Counted from the stretch's first letter, positions 21,640 through 32,884 are shown. The stretch: DNA of 64,000 nucleotides from Dromiciops gliroides (GCF_019393635.1 NC_057861.1:171664077-171728076), one strand, 5' to 3'. Made by a program: numbers and translations. The notes: generated by a model from the letters alone, not told the origin.

Positions 21640-21775
21640 ATTTCAATTCAATCTAACTCAAAAAGTACCTAGTATGTGCAGGTCACTATTTTAGAAAATA
21701 GTCCTAAGCAACTTAATTGAGAATACAAAGGGGAAAACAAATAGTCCCTTTCCTAAAGGAGTTAACATTCTACTT
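21640..21775 (-). mobile_element. L2 LINE fragment, antisense
   Basis: Contains aaaagtacctagtatgtgca, aattgagaatacaaaggg and ctaaaggagttaacattct, diverged antisense L2. Confidence 0.6.
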
Positions 21776-21779
21776 ATCA

Positions 21780-22400
21780 CCTCACCTTCCAGATAAAGTA
21801 AAGACTTGGTAGGAGACTAGGTCGAACCTAATAGGATTATGTAGGGATTTCAATGAGCCCCATTCTGATTTCTCAGTATCCTACTTTCTTGAGAAATGAA
21901 TAAGGTTGAGATTTTTTTCCTCTGATCTGGAATCTTTTCTTCCTTTGTTATTTCAAAGAAAAACTTCCTAATATTGCCAAAGACAAGTTACTACAGCAGT
22001 ACTGAAGGATTAGGCCAAATATGATTAGTGAGTACTTTTAACTAGAGGAATACATCATTTAAAAAGAGACCTACAGTATTAATTGCCTATCTATAAAAAG
22101 TACACTTTCCATTTCAGGGTCCCATGCTAATGTAAGCCAAACCCTTGAAAAGATTCTAATGTCTGTGTGAGAGAGCATGCACCACCCCCAAATATTTTGT
22201 AAACTTGTAAGTGATTTCACTACCAAAAGAATTCCATCTTCATTTCTCCCATTTTGCTACTGCTGCTCTTATTTCTAAATAATGGAAGCAAGGCAGACCC
22301 TTTTCTGATTTTTTACAGTGGAATCTTCCAGAAAAATACGAGCACCTTCATTTTTTGTCTAAGCGTATTAAAGCTATTACCAAGGACATGAATCAATTTA
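21780..22400. other. unique sequence
   Basis: No repeat or gene recognised. Confidence 0.4.
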
Positions 22401-22404
22401 AAAT

Positions 22405-22535
22405 TAAAATAAACATTTATTAAGCACCAATTATGTGTTAGGCACTATGTTAAATTCTGGGGATACAAATAAGAAAAAAAAAGACAGACCCCACCCCTTA
22501 AAGGAGCTTACAATCTCCTGGGGGAAGGCATCATA
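22405..22535 (-). mobile_element. L2 LINE 3' fragment, antisense
   Basis: Contains aaacatttattaagcacc, ttaggcactatgttaaattc, tggggatacaaataag and aaaggagcttacaatctcc. Confidence 0.8.
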
Positions 22536-22724
22536 CAAAAGGAGGCTAGAAGGGAAGAAGCCAAACAGAGCTGCAGATGGAAAGAAAAGTGAGCTGAAAG
22601 TTCAATTCCCACCTTCTATAAAAGAAGGCTTTGGGAGGAACTTAGTGCTTCACCTTTCAGCCCTCCAGTCAGAGAAGAGAGTAGACCGCGGAAGGTATGA
22701 AGATAATGAGTGTCCAAGGCTGAG

Positions 22725-22825
22725 TTAACAAGTCAATAAATATTTATTAAGCACTTAGATATGCCAGGCACTATGCTAAGCATTGGGGATACATTGAAAG
22801 ACAAAAATAAAAAAAAAAACCAAGA
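22725..22825 (-). mobile_element. L2 LINE 3' fragment, antisense (left part)
   Basis: Contains caataaatatttattaagc, atgccaggcactatgctaag and cattggggatacattg. An L1 interrupts it, and its continuation lies at about 24690. Confidence 0.8.
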
Positions 22826-23273
22826 CTCCACATTCTAGTACCATATCTCAGACAGTACTATAAAATGATTATCAAAATAATCTGATACTGGCTAAGAAAT
22901 AGAGTAGTAGATCAGTGGAATAGGATAGGTATGAATTATACTATAGCAAATGACTACAGTAATCTAGCATATGATAAACCCTAAGATTCAAGTTTAGGGT
23001 ACAAAAACTCATTATTTAACAAAAACTGCTAGAAAAACTGGAAAACAGTGTGGCAGAAACTAGGTATAGACCAACATCTCACACCATATAGTAAAATAAG
23101 GTCAAAATGGGTACATGATTTACACAGATATCATAAACAAAGTAAGAGAGCATGGAATGCTCTGACAGATTTATGGACAGGGGAATAATTTAGGACCAAA
23201 GGAGATCTAAAGATCATTACAAAATGTAAAATAGATAATTTTGATTACATAAAATTTAAAAGCTTTTGTACAG

Positions 23274-23567
23274 GACAGCTGGATGGTGCAGTGGATAAAG
23301 CACCGGCCCTGGATTCAGGAGGACCTGAATTCAAATCCAGCCTCAGGCACTTGATACTTACTAGCTGTGTGACCCTGGGAATGTCACTTAACCCTCAATG
23401 CCCTGCAAAAAAAGGGGGGCAGCTAGGTGGCACAGTGGATAAAGCACTGGCCCTGGATTTAGGAGTACCTGAGTTCAAATCTGGCCTCAGACACTTGACA
23501 CTTACTAGCTGTGTGACCCTGGGCAAGTCACTTAACATTTTTTGCCCTGCAAAAAAAAAAAAAAAAG
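23274..23567 (+). mobile_element. tandem SINE dimer (two WSINE1-like units)
   Basis: Unit 1 runs from about 23274 to 23414 and ends gccctgcaaaaaaa. Unit 2 follows directly (ggggggcagctaggtgg) and ends gccctgc with a longer poly(A). Only one duplication is seen, aaaagcttttgtaca, left of unit 1 (about 23259-23273) and right of unit 2 (about 23564-23578). Confidence 0.9.
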
Positions 23568-23670
23568 CTTTTGTACAAACAAAGGCAATGTAACCAAAAT
23601 TATAAAGGAAAGCAGAAAATTGACAAAGAATTTTTATAATAAGTATCACTGATAAAGGCCTCATTTCTCA

Positions 23671-23694
23671 AATATATATATATATATAGAGAGA
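23671..23694. repeat. short (AT)n(AG)n tract
   Basis: atatatatatatatagagag within the L1 3' part. Confidence 0.8.
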
Positions 23695-24688
23695 GAACCA
23701 AGTCAAATTTATTAAAATACAAGTCATTCCCCAATTGAAAAATGATCAAAGGATATGAACTGGCAGTTTTCAGACAAAGAAATGAAAGTTATCTATAGTC
23801 ATATAAAAAAATGCTCTAAATCACTATTGATCAGAGAAATGTAAATTAAGACAACTCTGAGGTACCACATCATACCTATCAGAATGGCTAATACAACAAG
23901 AAAGGAAAATGTTGGATTTTGAAGGGGATATTGGAAAACTGGGATGCTAATCTACTGTTGGTGGAGTTGTGAACTGATCCAACCATTCTGGAGGGCAATT
24001 TGGAACTATGACCAAAGAGCTATAAAACTGTGCATACCCTTTGATCCAGCAATACCAATGCTAAGTTTATATTCCAAAGACATCCCAAAAGAGAGAAAAA
24101 GACCTATTTATAGCAGCTCTTTTTGTGCTGGCTAAGAATTGGAAATCAAAGGGATGCCCATCAAATGAGGAATGGCTAAACAAGCTATGGTATATGATGG
24201 TAATGGAATATTATTGTGCTATAAGAAAAGACAAGCAGGATGGTTTCAGAAAGGCCTAGATAGATCTATATGAACTGATGTATAGTGAAGTGAGCAGAAC
24301 CAGCAGAACATTGGCCAAAATAATGACAATATTGTTTGGTGAAGAACTGTGAATGACTTAAGTATTCTCAGTAATACAATGATCCAAGACAATCCCAAAG
24401 GACTAATGATGAAGCATACTGTCCATCTCCAAAGAAAAAGCCAATATTGATAGAACATAGACTGAAGCATACTATTTTTCACTTTCTTTTATTTTTTCTT
24501 TTATTCAAGTTTTCTTATACAAAATGACTAATAAGGTAATATTTTACATAATTGCACATGTATAACCTATATCTGATTGCTTACCACTTCAGGGAAGGGA
24601 GACAGGAGAGAGGGAAGTAGTGATAGAATTTGGAACTCAAACTTTAAATAAAAATGTTTATTAAAATAAAAAAATAAACTTTAAAAAA

Positions 24689-24980
24689 ATAATTCCTGTT
24701 CTCAACAGACCCACAGTCTAATGGAGATAGCATGCAAGTAACTATATACACAAAATATATACTGTATAGGATAGACTGGAGATAAAAAAAAAAAAAGAGA
24801 TGGCACTAGCACTAAGGGAAACTGGAAAAGGCTTCTTACAAAAGGTGGGATTTTACCTGAGACTTGAAGGAAGTCAAGGAAAACAGAAAACAGAGATTAT
24901 GAGAGAGAAGGAGAATTCTTGGAATAGGGACTTGCCAGTGAAAATACCTGGAGTCAGTTACTGGCCTGTGTGAGGCCAGT
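24689..24980 (-). mobile_element. L2 LINE fragment, antisense (right part)
   Basis: Resumes the interrupted L2 with acagacccacagtctaatgg, then gggattttacctgagacttg and gaaggagaattcttgg. Confidence 0.7.
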
Positions 24981-24989
24981 GTCATAAGA

Positions 24990-25490
24990 AAAAAAAAATG
25001 GCTCTATTGTCTAATCTTATCATTTTACACTCAGTGGTTTATATGCCCTCTTGCTAGCAAAAGGGAGCTAATCAATTTACTGAGTATACCTCTTCCCCTA
25101 CTGAATATGGATGAGTTCAATGGTCCCTAGTTAAGAAAACAAAGAAAACACCAGTTCAGTTTTCAGTGAGAAGAGGCTGCCTCAAGATGATAGGCTAACT
25201 GGAAAATAATAATGGTTTTAAGCTGACCATCCCTCAGAAGTTTCAGTAAGCCAGTCATAATATTCATTAGAATCCATTTCTGTGTTATCTTCATCTTCCT
25301 AAAAAGATACCCATGGGATTGTACATATACCATAGAGGAAGAAGCACATTCAGCAAATTGATCAGGGAGCTCCCCTAATCAACCTCCCCAACATTTATAA
25401 ATCACTGGTAGTCGCAGAACTGTGGTTTTCACATGGTTATAATGATACTACAGTGCAAGCCACTAAGTATGATATAAAATGAAATAAGTA
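24990..25490. other. unique sequence
   Basis: No repeat or gene recognised. Confidence 0.4.
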
Positions 25491-25498
25491 ATCATAGC

Positions 25499-25748
25499 AT
25501 AGAAGTAGCTAGGTGGCCCAGTGGATAGAGTACTGGTCCTAAAGTCAGGAGGACCTGAGTTCAAATCCAGCCTCAGTAACTTACTAGCTATGTGACCCTG
25601 GGTAAGTCACTCAGCTCTGTTTTCCTCAGTTTCCATGTCTGCAAAATGAGCTAGAGAAGGACATGGCAAACCACTCCAGTATCTTTGTCAAGAAAACCTC
25701 AAATGGGGTCACAAAGAGTCAGACATGACTAATTAACTAAACAACAAT
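25499..25748 (+). mobile_element. RTE-tailed SINE, sense
   Basis: Head: gtagctaggtggcccagtgg and gagttcaaatccagcc. Tail: actccagtatctttgtcaag, ggggtcacaaagagtcagac, ending ctaaacaacaa. The 3' end resembles RTE/BovB LINE ends, so RTE mobilisation is inferred. The duplication taatcatagc flanks it. Confidence 0.9.
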
Positions 25749-25759
25749 AATCATAGCTT

Positions 25760-26630
25760 AAGGTAATAAAGTACATAACATCTATCTCTCCTTTGTAGGT
25801 CTCTCAGCCTGCTACTTGATTTCATTCCCATATTTAATCTCATCATCCAGAGTTCTAGAGTAATCTAGGGGCATGTTCAGATATTTCCTCATTAGTTACT
25901 AAATTTCACCCTCTCTCAATTAATCAACTAAACTCTGAGCCCCCAGTCCATCCAGGGTCATCAAGCATTATTAACCTAATAAACTGGAGAAATGAATTTG
26001 CTCATAATTGCCCATATATCTATTTATATGAATAAATATGTATTATATGTGCATCTATAATAATAACTAATCTCCCAAGATTAAATGCTAAAGTGACTAA
26101 ATAGAGGATATCCATAAAAATTAAAAATGAATAAAGATTTTTAGGACACTCTGAATTTAGGCAACAGTACAGTTTTAAGCATTAATAACTTAAAACTGCA
26201 TAAATGCTTTGGAGACATCTTGCATATAATTTATTAACTATGAAGACAATAAAAAATAGATAAATGTTTATAATGTCTTAGCTACAATAAAAATGACAGC
26301 CAAAATCACCTTAAACCATCACTGTAATGGTAGATTCTCTTCAGTTCTGAAATGCAAACTGACTCCATTCAATTCACTTAAGACACCAAATAAAGTCTCT
26401 TCTCAATAATTTTCTTCATTCTCTTCACAAGATAAAGGTTACAATAGTTTCCTATGATAGAAAATCCCTCCATCTTCTTTCTGGCTTCTCTCTAACAAGG
26501 AAAGGAACATATACTCTTCAGTTTCTCTTAAGTCTTCAATCTGAACAGTCTCTCAACAGATTTACTCTTCATAAAATTCTACTTATAACGTTTCTTCATA
26601 AAAGAGTCAAGGCAGTTCTCTAAACAAAGT
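25760..26630. other. AT-rich unique sequence
   Basis: No recognised repeat or gene across about 870 bp. Confidence 0.4.
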
Positions 26631-26635
26631 TTTTG

Positions 26636-26723
26636 CTCCTCTCTCTGTCTCTGTGTCTCTGTCTCTGTGTCTCTGTCTCTGTGTCTCTGTCTCTGTGTCT
26701 CTGTCTCTCTCTATCTCTCTGTA

Positions 26724-26754
<31 letters not shown>

Positions 26755-26764
26755 CTCTCTCTCT
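26636..26764. repeat. (TCTCTG)n and (TG)n compound simple repeat
   Basis: ctctgtgtctctgtctctgtg-type hexamers pass into a (TG)n run near 26725-26752 and then TC repeats. Confidence 0.95.
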
Positions 26765-26929
26765 TCTAGAGAGTTTTCTTTTTAAACTTTTAAGTCCATT
26801 AACTCCTCTTGATTTTCTCCGAAAGTGCTGACCCCAAATGCCTGTTGGAACGACCTTTGAAACAATGGATTTACATTCTAGTCACGAACCTTTTCTGATA
26901 ACTGGTCTGCTTTAAGTTTAGTAACTTTA

Positions 26930-27036
26930 GTGCTCACTTCAGCAGCACATATACTAAAATTGGAATAATACAGAGAAGATTAGCATGGCCCCTGCACAAG
27001 GATGACTCGCAAATTCGTGAAGTGTTCCATATTTTT
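26930..27036 (+). pseudogene. RNU6 (pseudogene): U6 spliceosomal snRNA retrocopy, full length
   Basis: The 107 bases match the mammalian U6 snRNA from its first base (gtgctc) through the ACAGAG box (tacagagaagattagc) to the terminal attttt. By eye about seven substitutions are seen relative to the canonical U6 sequence. Six are C/G transitions at former CpG sites, consistent with methylation decay. Upstream there is no TATA-like motif at about -25 nor an obvious proximal sequence element, so polymerase III transcription as a normal U6 gene is unlikely. The copy is fused directly to an L1 3' end. Confidence 0.95.
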
Positions 27037-27180
27037 TATCAGATTACCTGCTGTCTAGGGGAGAGGGAGGGAGGGGAGGAAGGGAGGAAAATCTGAAATT
27101 GGAAAGCTTGTATAAACAAATGTTGAGAACTATCTTTACATGTAACTTGAAAAAAAAATACTTTTATCAGAAAAAAAAAA
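27037..27180 (+). mobile_element. L1 3'-UTR tail fused to U6
   Basis: Directly after the U6 T-run come atcagattacctgctgtct, a gagggagggagggg-type purine run, gaaattggaaagcttg, gagaactatctttacatg and a poly(A) ending at 27180. The order matches other marsupial L1 3' ends, including the copy at 24560-24660. About 135 bp of L1 plus tail. Confidence 0.85.
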
Positions 27181-27199
27181 GTTTAGTAGCTTTAGCAAA

Positions 27200-27615
27200 G
27201 AAAATGTAACCTTATAATAATGTAGCTTGTTCATTTAAATAAAGTACTGATATGTATATTACATTTGGATATACAAAGCCTATTGCCCTCCCTTCCATAT
27301 TAGCCCTATTATCTTTTTGCTGCATTACAGGCTTTGTGCCTTATGACTTTGTAGCCTCTAATTTATATATTTTTAAGGAATTTATAGGGTAGAGAGATTC
27401 AGTTACACCAAAACAATAAGATCAAAATAGGGCTAGGTGAAATTAAAGAAGGGAAATATTATTTTCGCTTGGAAGATTAGGAAATGTTTAATTAAGGGCC
27501 CCTGACTTGGGTCTTGAAGGAAGGGAAAGACTTCAACAAACATTAGGAACAGTCTTTTTCAAATATGGGGGGAAAACACATTAATAGAATTATTGGACAA
27601 GAAAGTTCAGAATGA
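27200..27615. other. unique or unrecognised sequence
   Basis: Mostly unassigned. The phrase ccctgacttgggtcttgaag (27500) resembles antisense L2, weakly. Confidence 0.4.
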
Positions 27616-27617
27616 CA

Positions 27618-28083
27618 GTAGAGAAGCTAGGTGGTGCACTAGATAGAATGGATAGAGTACCTGGCCTGAAGTCGGGAAGACTCACCTTCATGAGTTCAAA
27701 TCTGGCCTCAGAAACTTACTAGCATGGGGCAGCTAAGTGGCGTAGTGGATAGAGCACCGGCCCTGGATTCAGGTGGACCTGAGTTCAAATCCAGCCTCAG
27801 ACACTTAACACTTACTAGCTGTGTGACCCTGGGCAAGTCACCTAACCCTCATTGCCCCACCAAAAAAAAAAAAAAAAAAAGAAATTTATTAGCTGGGCAA
27901 GTAACTTAATCCTGTAACCAATCCAAGTAACCCTGGGCAAGTCACTTAATCCTGTTTGCCTCAGTTTCCTCATCTGTCAAATGAGCTGGAAAAAGAAACC
28001 ACTCCAGTATCTTTGCAAAGAAAACTCCAAATGGGGTCACAAAGAGTTGGATTTGACTGAAATGACTAAACAACAACAACAAG
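27618..28083 (+). mobile_element. RTE-tailed SINE, sense, split by a young SINE
   Basis: Head at 27620-27723 (agctaggtggtgcactagat, gagttcaaatctggcc). Tail at 27882-28083 (tgcctcagtttcctcatctg, ggggtcacaaagagttgg, ctaaacaacaacaac). A WSINE1-like copy is inserted at ttactagc. Confidence 0.85.
27725..27881 (+). mobile_element. WSINE1-like SINE, sense
   Basis: Full length with a ~18-nt poly(A). The duplication aaacttactagc (left) / aaatttattagc (right) has two differences. Confidence 0.9.
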
Positions 28084-28159
28084 AGAAAAAAGAATATTCG
28101 ACTATTGGTGGAACATTTGGCAGAAACAAGTGTAAAAAGCCTACCTAGGTCTAAAGAAG

Positions 28160-28245
28160 TAATACGTCATGTATAGGTCACATCAGCAGTGAGTAGCAAG
28201 GTTCAGATTTGAACCTAGATCCTCTGACTCCAAATTTGCTGTTTT
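28160..28245 (-). mobile_element. MIR-like fragment, antisense
   Basis: agatttgaacctagatcctc followed by tgactccaaattt is the antisense SINE head. Confidence 0.55.
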
Positions 28246-28249
28246 GGGC

Positions 28250-28690
28250 ATTCCACCACCCTTCTCTCACTACTTCCTAACAGAAATCCTCCATTTCTGC
28301 CAGGCCAGTCTCTCCTCACTGTTTTCAGCGCACTCCATGCTCATTCATACCATCATGCCTTCCTCTTTCTACCTCTCCAGATCCTACCTAATCTTAAAAG
28401 TCCACTTGTTTTTCCTTGTCCCAAACTCTAGCCCACATTGATCTCTCCCCATCTAGACAGCTCAGCACTTCTTGTCTACATCATGCAGTTCAGCCAGTGG
28501 TTCTATTCATTTTGACTATGAAATCTTGCCTTGGATTACTCTGTTTCTTGCATATGCAAGTCTTTTCTCCTTAAAAAAAAAATTCTAAATTTTTTGAGAT
28601 TAGTCATTAGATCATAGGTTTCTGTTAGCTCCTTAAAATCATCTAGCTCAGGCCTAGGCACAGGGTAGACTCTCATTAAATACTGTTTGA
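28250..28690 (+). mobile_element. L2 LINE 3' region, sense
   Basis: Contains ttctgccaggccagtctctc, cctacctaatcttaaaagtc, ggcctaggcacagggtagac and cattaaatactgtttgagt, in sense L2 order. Confidence 0.75.
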
Positions 28691-28694
28691 GTTA

Positions 28695-30140
28695 TACTGA
28701 ATTGGACTGATCAGACCAAAACTTAATTTTAGCTTCCTGATTTTTAGACCATTTGGTCGAGAATTTCATTTCCCCTTTTGTAAAGCTTACCTTGAAAGCT
28801 TGCCAGGTCCTCATGATTGAGTATCGCGCTTTTGACTCATCTTTTGCTCTCCCCCACATTTTCCATGCTTATTTTTTTTTCCACTGATCTGATGTCCCAA
28901 TATGCCCCATGCACACTCCCCATGTGTCTTTCTGCTCTTTCACAAAGCAGAATGTGAACTGAGGCATGCTTTCATTGGCACAGTTCAGCCTTGTTGTGTT
29001 TTTTCCTTCTAACTGAACCATTCATGTGGAGGAAGCTTTTGATCCAGGATTGAGATATTCATTCCCATTTTACATAACCAGAAGTAATGCTGGGCAGTTA
29101 TGTAAACTCAGGTTTTGCCTTGAATAGCCAGACAATGTCTTTGCAATTTAGGCTAAAGCATGCTGTCAGCTTCCATTCACCTCTGCTTCTCTGAGTGAAT
29201 AAGTAGTCCACAATAGGACTGTCAGAGAAGCAGAAGTGTGTGTCTCAGGAGGCAATAAGTGAAGACAAGAGGACATTTCCTATACCAAATCATCTACCGT
29301 GTGATCATGATTGTTGGCATTGCCTAAAAGGATCTCAAATTTACTCACCAAATTTGATGTATGGCAGCTAAAACCCGGGCCAGTCATGACCATGGACATT
29401 CTATTATTTCAGTAAAACTGCTATTTTCTCTCAACACTGATGGAGTGGATACAGATCTTTCTCTAAATGACCTTATTTGTCATTTTATTTCATGAATGAT
29501 AGCTCATATTCATATGGCCACTTTACCATTTACAAAGCACTTTTCAACATGATATCTTTACAGTGGTATGCTGGTAAATGTTTGAAAAAATGACACAAAA
29601 TGTACTAAGGACATATTTTAATTTTAATCTTCATTATTAGCATTTTCTCTAACATTTTCTTAAGTCGAGACAATCAACAGAAGCAATCCAGCCATGATTT
29701 GCAGCATTTGCTGATTTCCAAGGTGTAAATTTCTATACTGAAAATATAACAACTGGTTCTTCCGGATCCTTAGAAACGTGGCTCCAGCCTACCCTTGTAT
29801 CTTCTCCATTTTATCCTCACAATTTTGCAAGACAAGCATACTTTTAAAAAATAGAATGGACTATATTTGGAGAAAGTAACTTCTCCACATTTCAGATCTT
29901 CAAGAAAAGTTTGTATACGAACTCACGGGGGATGTTAGAGTCTCCTCTATAATTGCATGACATCATCTCTGAGGCCTCTTCCAGACTTTGAGATTCTATG
30001 ATTTTAGTTCAAAGATCATTATCCCAGCAGAATGCAACATGTTTAAAGGTAAAGATTATTTTGTTTTGTTTTTATCCCATAGCAACTAGTACATTGCCTT
30101 GAATGTAGTATTACTTAACAAACCCATATTTAATTGAATC
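28695..30140. other. repeat-poor sequence
   Basis: About 1.4 kb mostly without recognised repeats. A weak antisense MIR trace lies near 29480-29570 (tttacaaagcacttttcaac). Confidence 0.45.
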
Positions 30141-30149
30141 TCTATTTAT

Positions 30150-30240
30150 CACAGAGATCCAGAAAGTGAAATGACTTTCCCATATTCATATGGCTGTGAG
30201 TGGGGACTCTAAGCCAGATGCACTGACTCCAAGACTCATG
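30150..30240 (-). mobile_element. MIR fragment, antisense
   Basis: agtgaaatgactttcccata and ctaagccagatgcactgact match a diverged antisense MIR. Confidence 0.5.
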
Positions 30241-30284
30241 AACTTTCTTTGAATAATAGACCTCTCCTATTTACAAAATGACAA

Positions 30285-30440
30285 AATCATGAAATCTCAG
30301 AGTTGGAAGAATTTATCAATCCAATGCATACTGGCACCTCTGCAATCTTGCTGACAAGGTGTCATCTAGTCTCTCCATAAAGATTTTGGAAAGTAACCTC
30401 TGTCCCGAGAGCCCATTGCTATGGACTCTCTCCTTATTAG
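30285..30440 (-). mobile_element. CR1/L3 LINE fragment, antisense
   Basis: ctgacaaggtgtcatctagt, ctctccataaagattttgg and gagagcccattgctatgg parallel the antisense CR1/L3 3' region. Confidence 0.5.
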
Positions 30441-30444
30441 TGGA

Positions 30445-31090
30445 GTGGAGCCCTGTCTTATTTGAGGGGTTAGGTGGAGTTAATGAGAGGGTAAGAGTTT
30501 AGTTCTCAGTCTCTTGCCTCTGAGACGCTCCTCCTTTGGGACTGGTGAAGCTTTAAGTTTTCTTTGAGCCTCAAGGTGGCTTCCAGTTTCAAGAAGGTCA
30601 ACTCCACTTCGGGTTACTAAAAGAAAAGACCTGGGAAGACATGAGAGGAGGCTGTAGTTTCCATCCTGTCCCTATTTTCAGCTTGCTAATATAGAAACTT
30701 CAGGGAGTTTGCCCTTGTGTAAAATCAAGGACGCTCTTGGTTGAGCTGGGCTTGTCTGTTCCCAGCAGGGGATCTCCTTCACTCTGTATCATCTGATATA
30801 TGTTCTCCTATGTAAACCTTATTTAATATCTGTTTTGCTATGATTTGGACAAATGGGTTTCTTTGCTATTTATTATATATGTTCATTGTGGAACTGGTAT
30901 TAGGTGGGAAAGTGGTCCAAGCCTTGAATATAAATCTTGGAGTCCCTCTCCCCCCAGAAATGACAGAGATGAAACCAATCATATCCCCTAGACAAAACAA
31001 TATTTAAGGGGAGCAGATAGATATAATATAATCTCTTGTCCTCTATACACATAAAGAGAAAGAAACCTACTACTTCCATTCTATTTTGTT
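30445..31090. other. unique sequence
   Basis: No repeat or gene recognised. Confidence 0.4.
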
Positions 31091-31096
31091 ATTTCT

Positions 31097-31255
31097 TTTT
31101 TTTCTTTTTTCTTTTTTTTTTTGTGAGGCAATTGGGTTTAAGTGACTTGCCCAGGGTCACACAGCTAGTAAGTGTCAAGTGTCGGAGGCCAAATTTGAAC
31201 TCTGGTCCTCCTGACTCCAGGCTGGTGCTCTATACACTGTGCCATCTGGCTGCCC
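31097..31255 (-). mobile_element. WSINE1-like SINE, antisense
   Basis: Poly(T)-rich start, gaggcaattgggtttaagtg, cacacagctagtaagtgtca, and an end in gctgccc. Several substitutions make it older than most others. An approximate duplication attttgttatttc / attttgtttatttc flanks it. Confidence 0.9.
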
Positions 31256-31259
31256 AATT

Positions 31260-31615
31260 TTGTTTATTTCTAATAAATTATTGAAAGCTTTGTCTCTATC
31301 TGAACTGAAATTTACCTCCCTAAAGCAAGTTCAAACAATCAACTTTACAAATATAAGATGAAAGAGGCATGATTAGGCAATAGATTATAAGAAAAGGAAC
31401 TATGAATTTTAGGAGACTACATGCTCAAATGTTTCAACATATGGTGACATAACCCAAAAATGTCATTGCAATCTTGGGCAGCATAAACAGAAATCCAATG
31501 TCCAATGGAAGGAAGGTTCTGGTTCTGGTGATATTCAGTTCTGAGTTCCACTTTTTAGGAAGGAAACTTGTGCATTGGGGCACATGCAAGAGAGGTTGGC
31601 CAGAACAGCAAGCAG
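31260..31615. other. unique sequence
   Basis: Nothing recognised. Confidence 0.4.
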
Positions 31616-31619
31616 ACTA

Positions 31620-31745
31620 AAAAATACATTATTCAAGGATTTACAGAAGGAACTAGGGATGTTTAACCTAGAAAAGAGAAGAGTTATGGAGGGCAGGACA
31701 GCCATCCTCAAGTATATGAAGAAAATGTAGAAAAGAAATTAGGTA
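31620..31745 (+). mobile_element. CR1/L3 LINE, sense (left part)
   Basis: gggatgtttaacctagaaaa and catcctcaagtatatgaag match the sense CR1/L3 3' region. The continuation lies at 32556. Confidence 0.65.
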
Positions 31746-32555
31746 AAAGATAGCAACAATCAGTTGTGGAAATGTCACAAGGAAACAAGCATGCTAATAT
31801 GCTTGGTGGAGCTGTGAATTAGTCCAATCATTCTTGAAAATCATTATGAGTTACTCAAGAAAAGTTACCAAACTATTCATACTCTTATGTCCAGCCAATC
31901 CATTAATTTGAAAATATGCCCCAAGGAAGTTAATAACAAAAAGAAAGGTCTCCTATATAAAATTAATTATCCATAGATATAAAAAAAAATTCATATTCAC
32001 TTTTTATGGTAGCAAGAAAACTGCTAATAGAGCTTCCACTGATAACAGTGCATTATACTTTGTGGGACATAATAAATTACTATGTCATAAGAAATAAAAA
32101 TATGAAGAATTCAGAGAAACATGGGAAGACTTGCATGAGTGATTACAGAGTAAATAGACCAGAACCAAGAGAATAATATACACAGTGATTAAATGGTATA
32201 AATGAAAATAATACTAAAATCTCTTGAGAATCAGATTAATTGCCATGACTAATCTTTGTCCTAGAAAAAAAAAAGAAGAGGAAATATACCCCCCTTATCT
32301 CTATTGAGAGATGGGGGGACTGTGGGTATGGAATAATATATATGCTTTCAAGACACAGTTATCTTGCCATTTGGGTTTTTGTTTACATTTTTTGTTGTTG
32401 TTGCAAGGGCTGATTCGGTGGTAGACGTGTATTGGGAAATGACTCATGAATAAAATGTATTTATTGTGGGTGGGGAGAAAATAGATTTTATTTGCTTTAT
32501 TTGGCTCCAGAATGTATAACTGGAAGCAATGGATGGACATTCGAACGAGGAAGAT
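31746..32555 (+). mobile_element. old L1 fragment inserted in CR1
   Basis: Diverged L1 ORF2 C-terminal text: gtccaatcattcttgaaaat, atgtccagccaatcc, aacatgggaagacttgcatg. It continues into a 3' region with a T/G-rich stretch (tttttgttgttgttgc). Many indels. Confidence 0.6.
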
Positions 32556-32765
32556 TTAATCAAAACAGAAGAAAATTTTTCTAACAATTTAGAGCTGTCA
32601 CAAAGTAGAATGAGCTGCCGGTCCATTGGAGGCTTCCTATCAAAAGAAGTATTTGCGAAGTTGAATGACAACTTGTCAAGGATTTTGTAGAGGAGACTCT
32701 TCTTTAGTATAAATTAGGTAGATAGCCTCTGAGATCCCTTCTTACTCTGAAATTGTATCATTGGC
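32556..32765 (+). mobile_element. CR1/L3 LINE 3' end, sense (right part)
   Basis: ttctaacaatttagagctgt, aagtagaatgagctgcc, gcctctgagatcccttctta and gaaattgtatcattgg are the canonical CR1/L3 3' end. Confidence 0.75.
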
Positions 32766-32884
32766 TCATTATTTTCGATAACTATTTACCTCTTTTTAGC
32801 AGTGTTTGAAGACTGTTGGAAACCAAGCTATCTTACCAATATGCATGCTATTCCTCATCAGGTAGGGAATTATAATAGTTAGAA

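Larger units (their letters stand above)
22826..24688 (+). mobile_element. 5'-truncated L1 (ORF2 C-terminus and 3' UTR)
   Basis: Starts within ORF2 (aaaataatctgatactggct) and runs through gatccaaccattctggaggg, tttgatccagcaatacc and the 3' UTR block gaatttggaactcaaac to an A-rich end. The frame is broken. It is inserted into an antisense L2 and itself interrupted by a SINE dimer at 23274-23567. Confidence 0.85.
26914..27195. repeat. target-site duplication around the U6-L1 chimera
   Basis: gtttagtaactttag at 26916-26930 and gtttagtagctttag at 27181-27195 differ by one base. The left junction tttaagttt resembles an L1 endonuclease TT/AAAA-type site. The pair shows that U6 and L1 tail inserted as one unit. 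Confidence 0.9.

Noticed and set aside
26930-27036. Functional U6 snRNA gene
   Set aside because: There is no upstream TATA or proximal element, several substitutions, an L1 tail and a target-site duplication, all of which point to a retrocopy.
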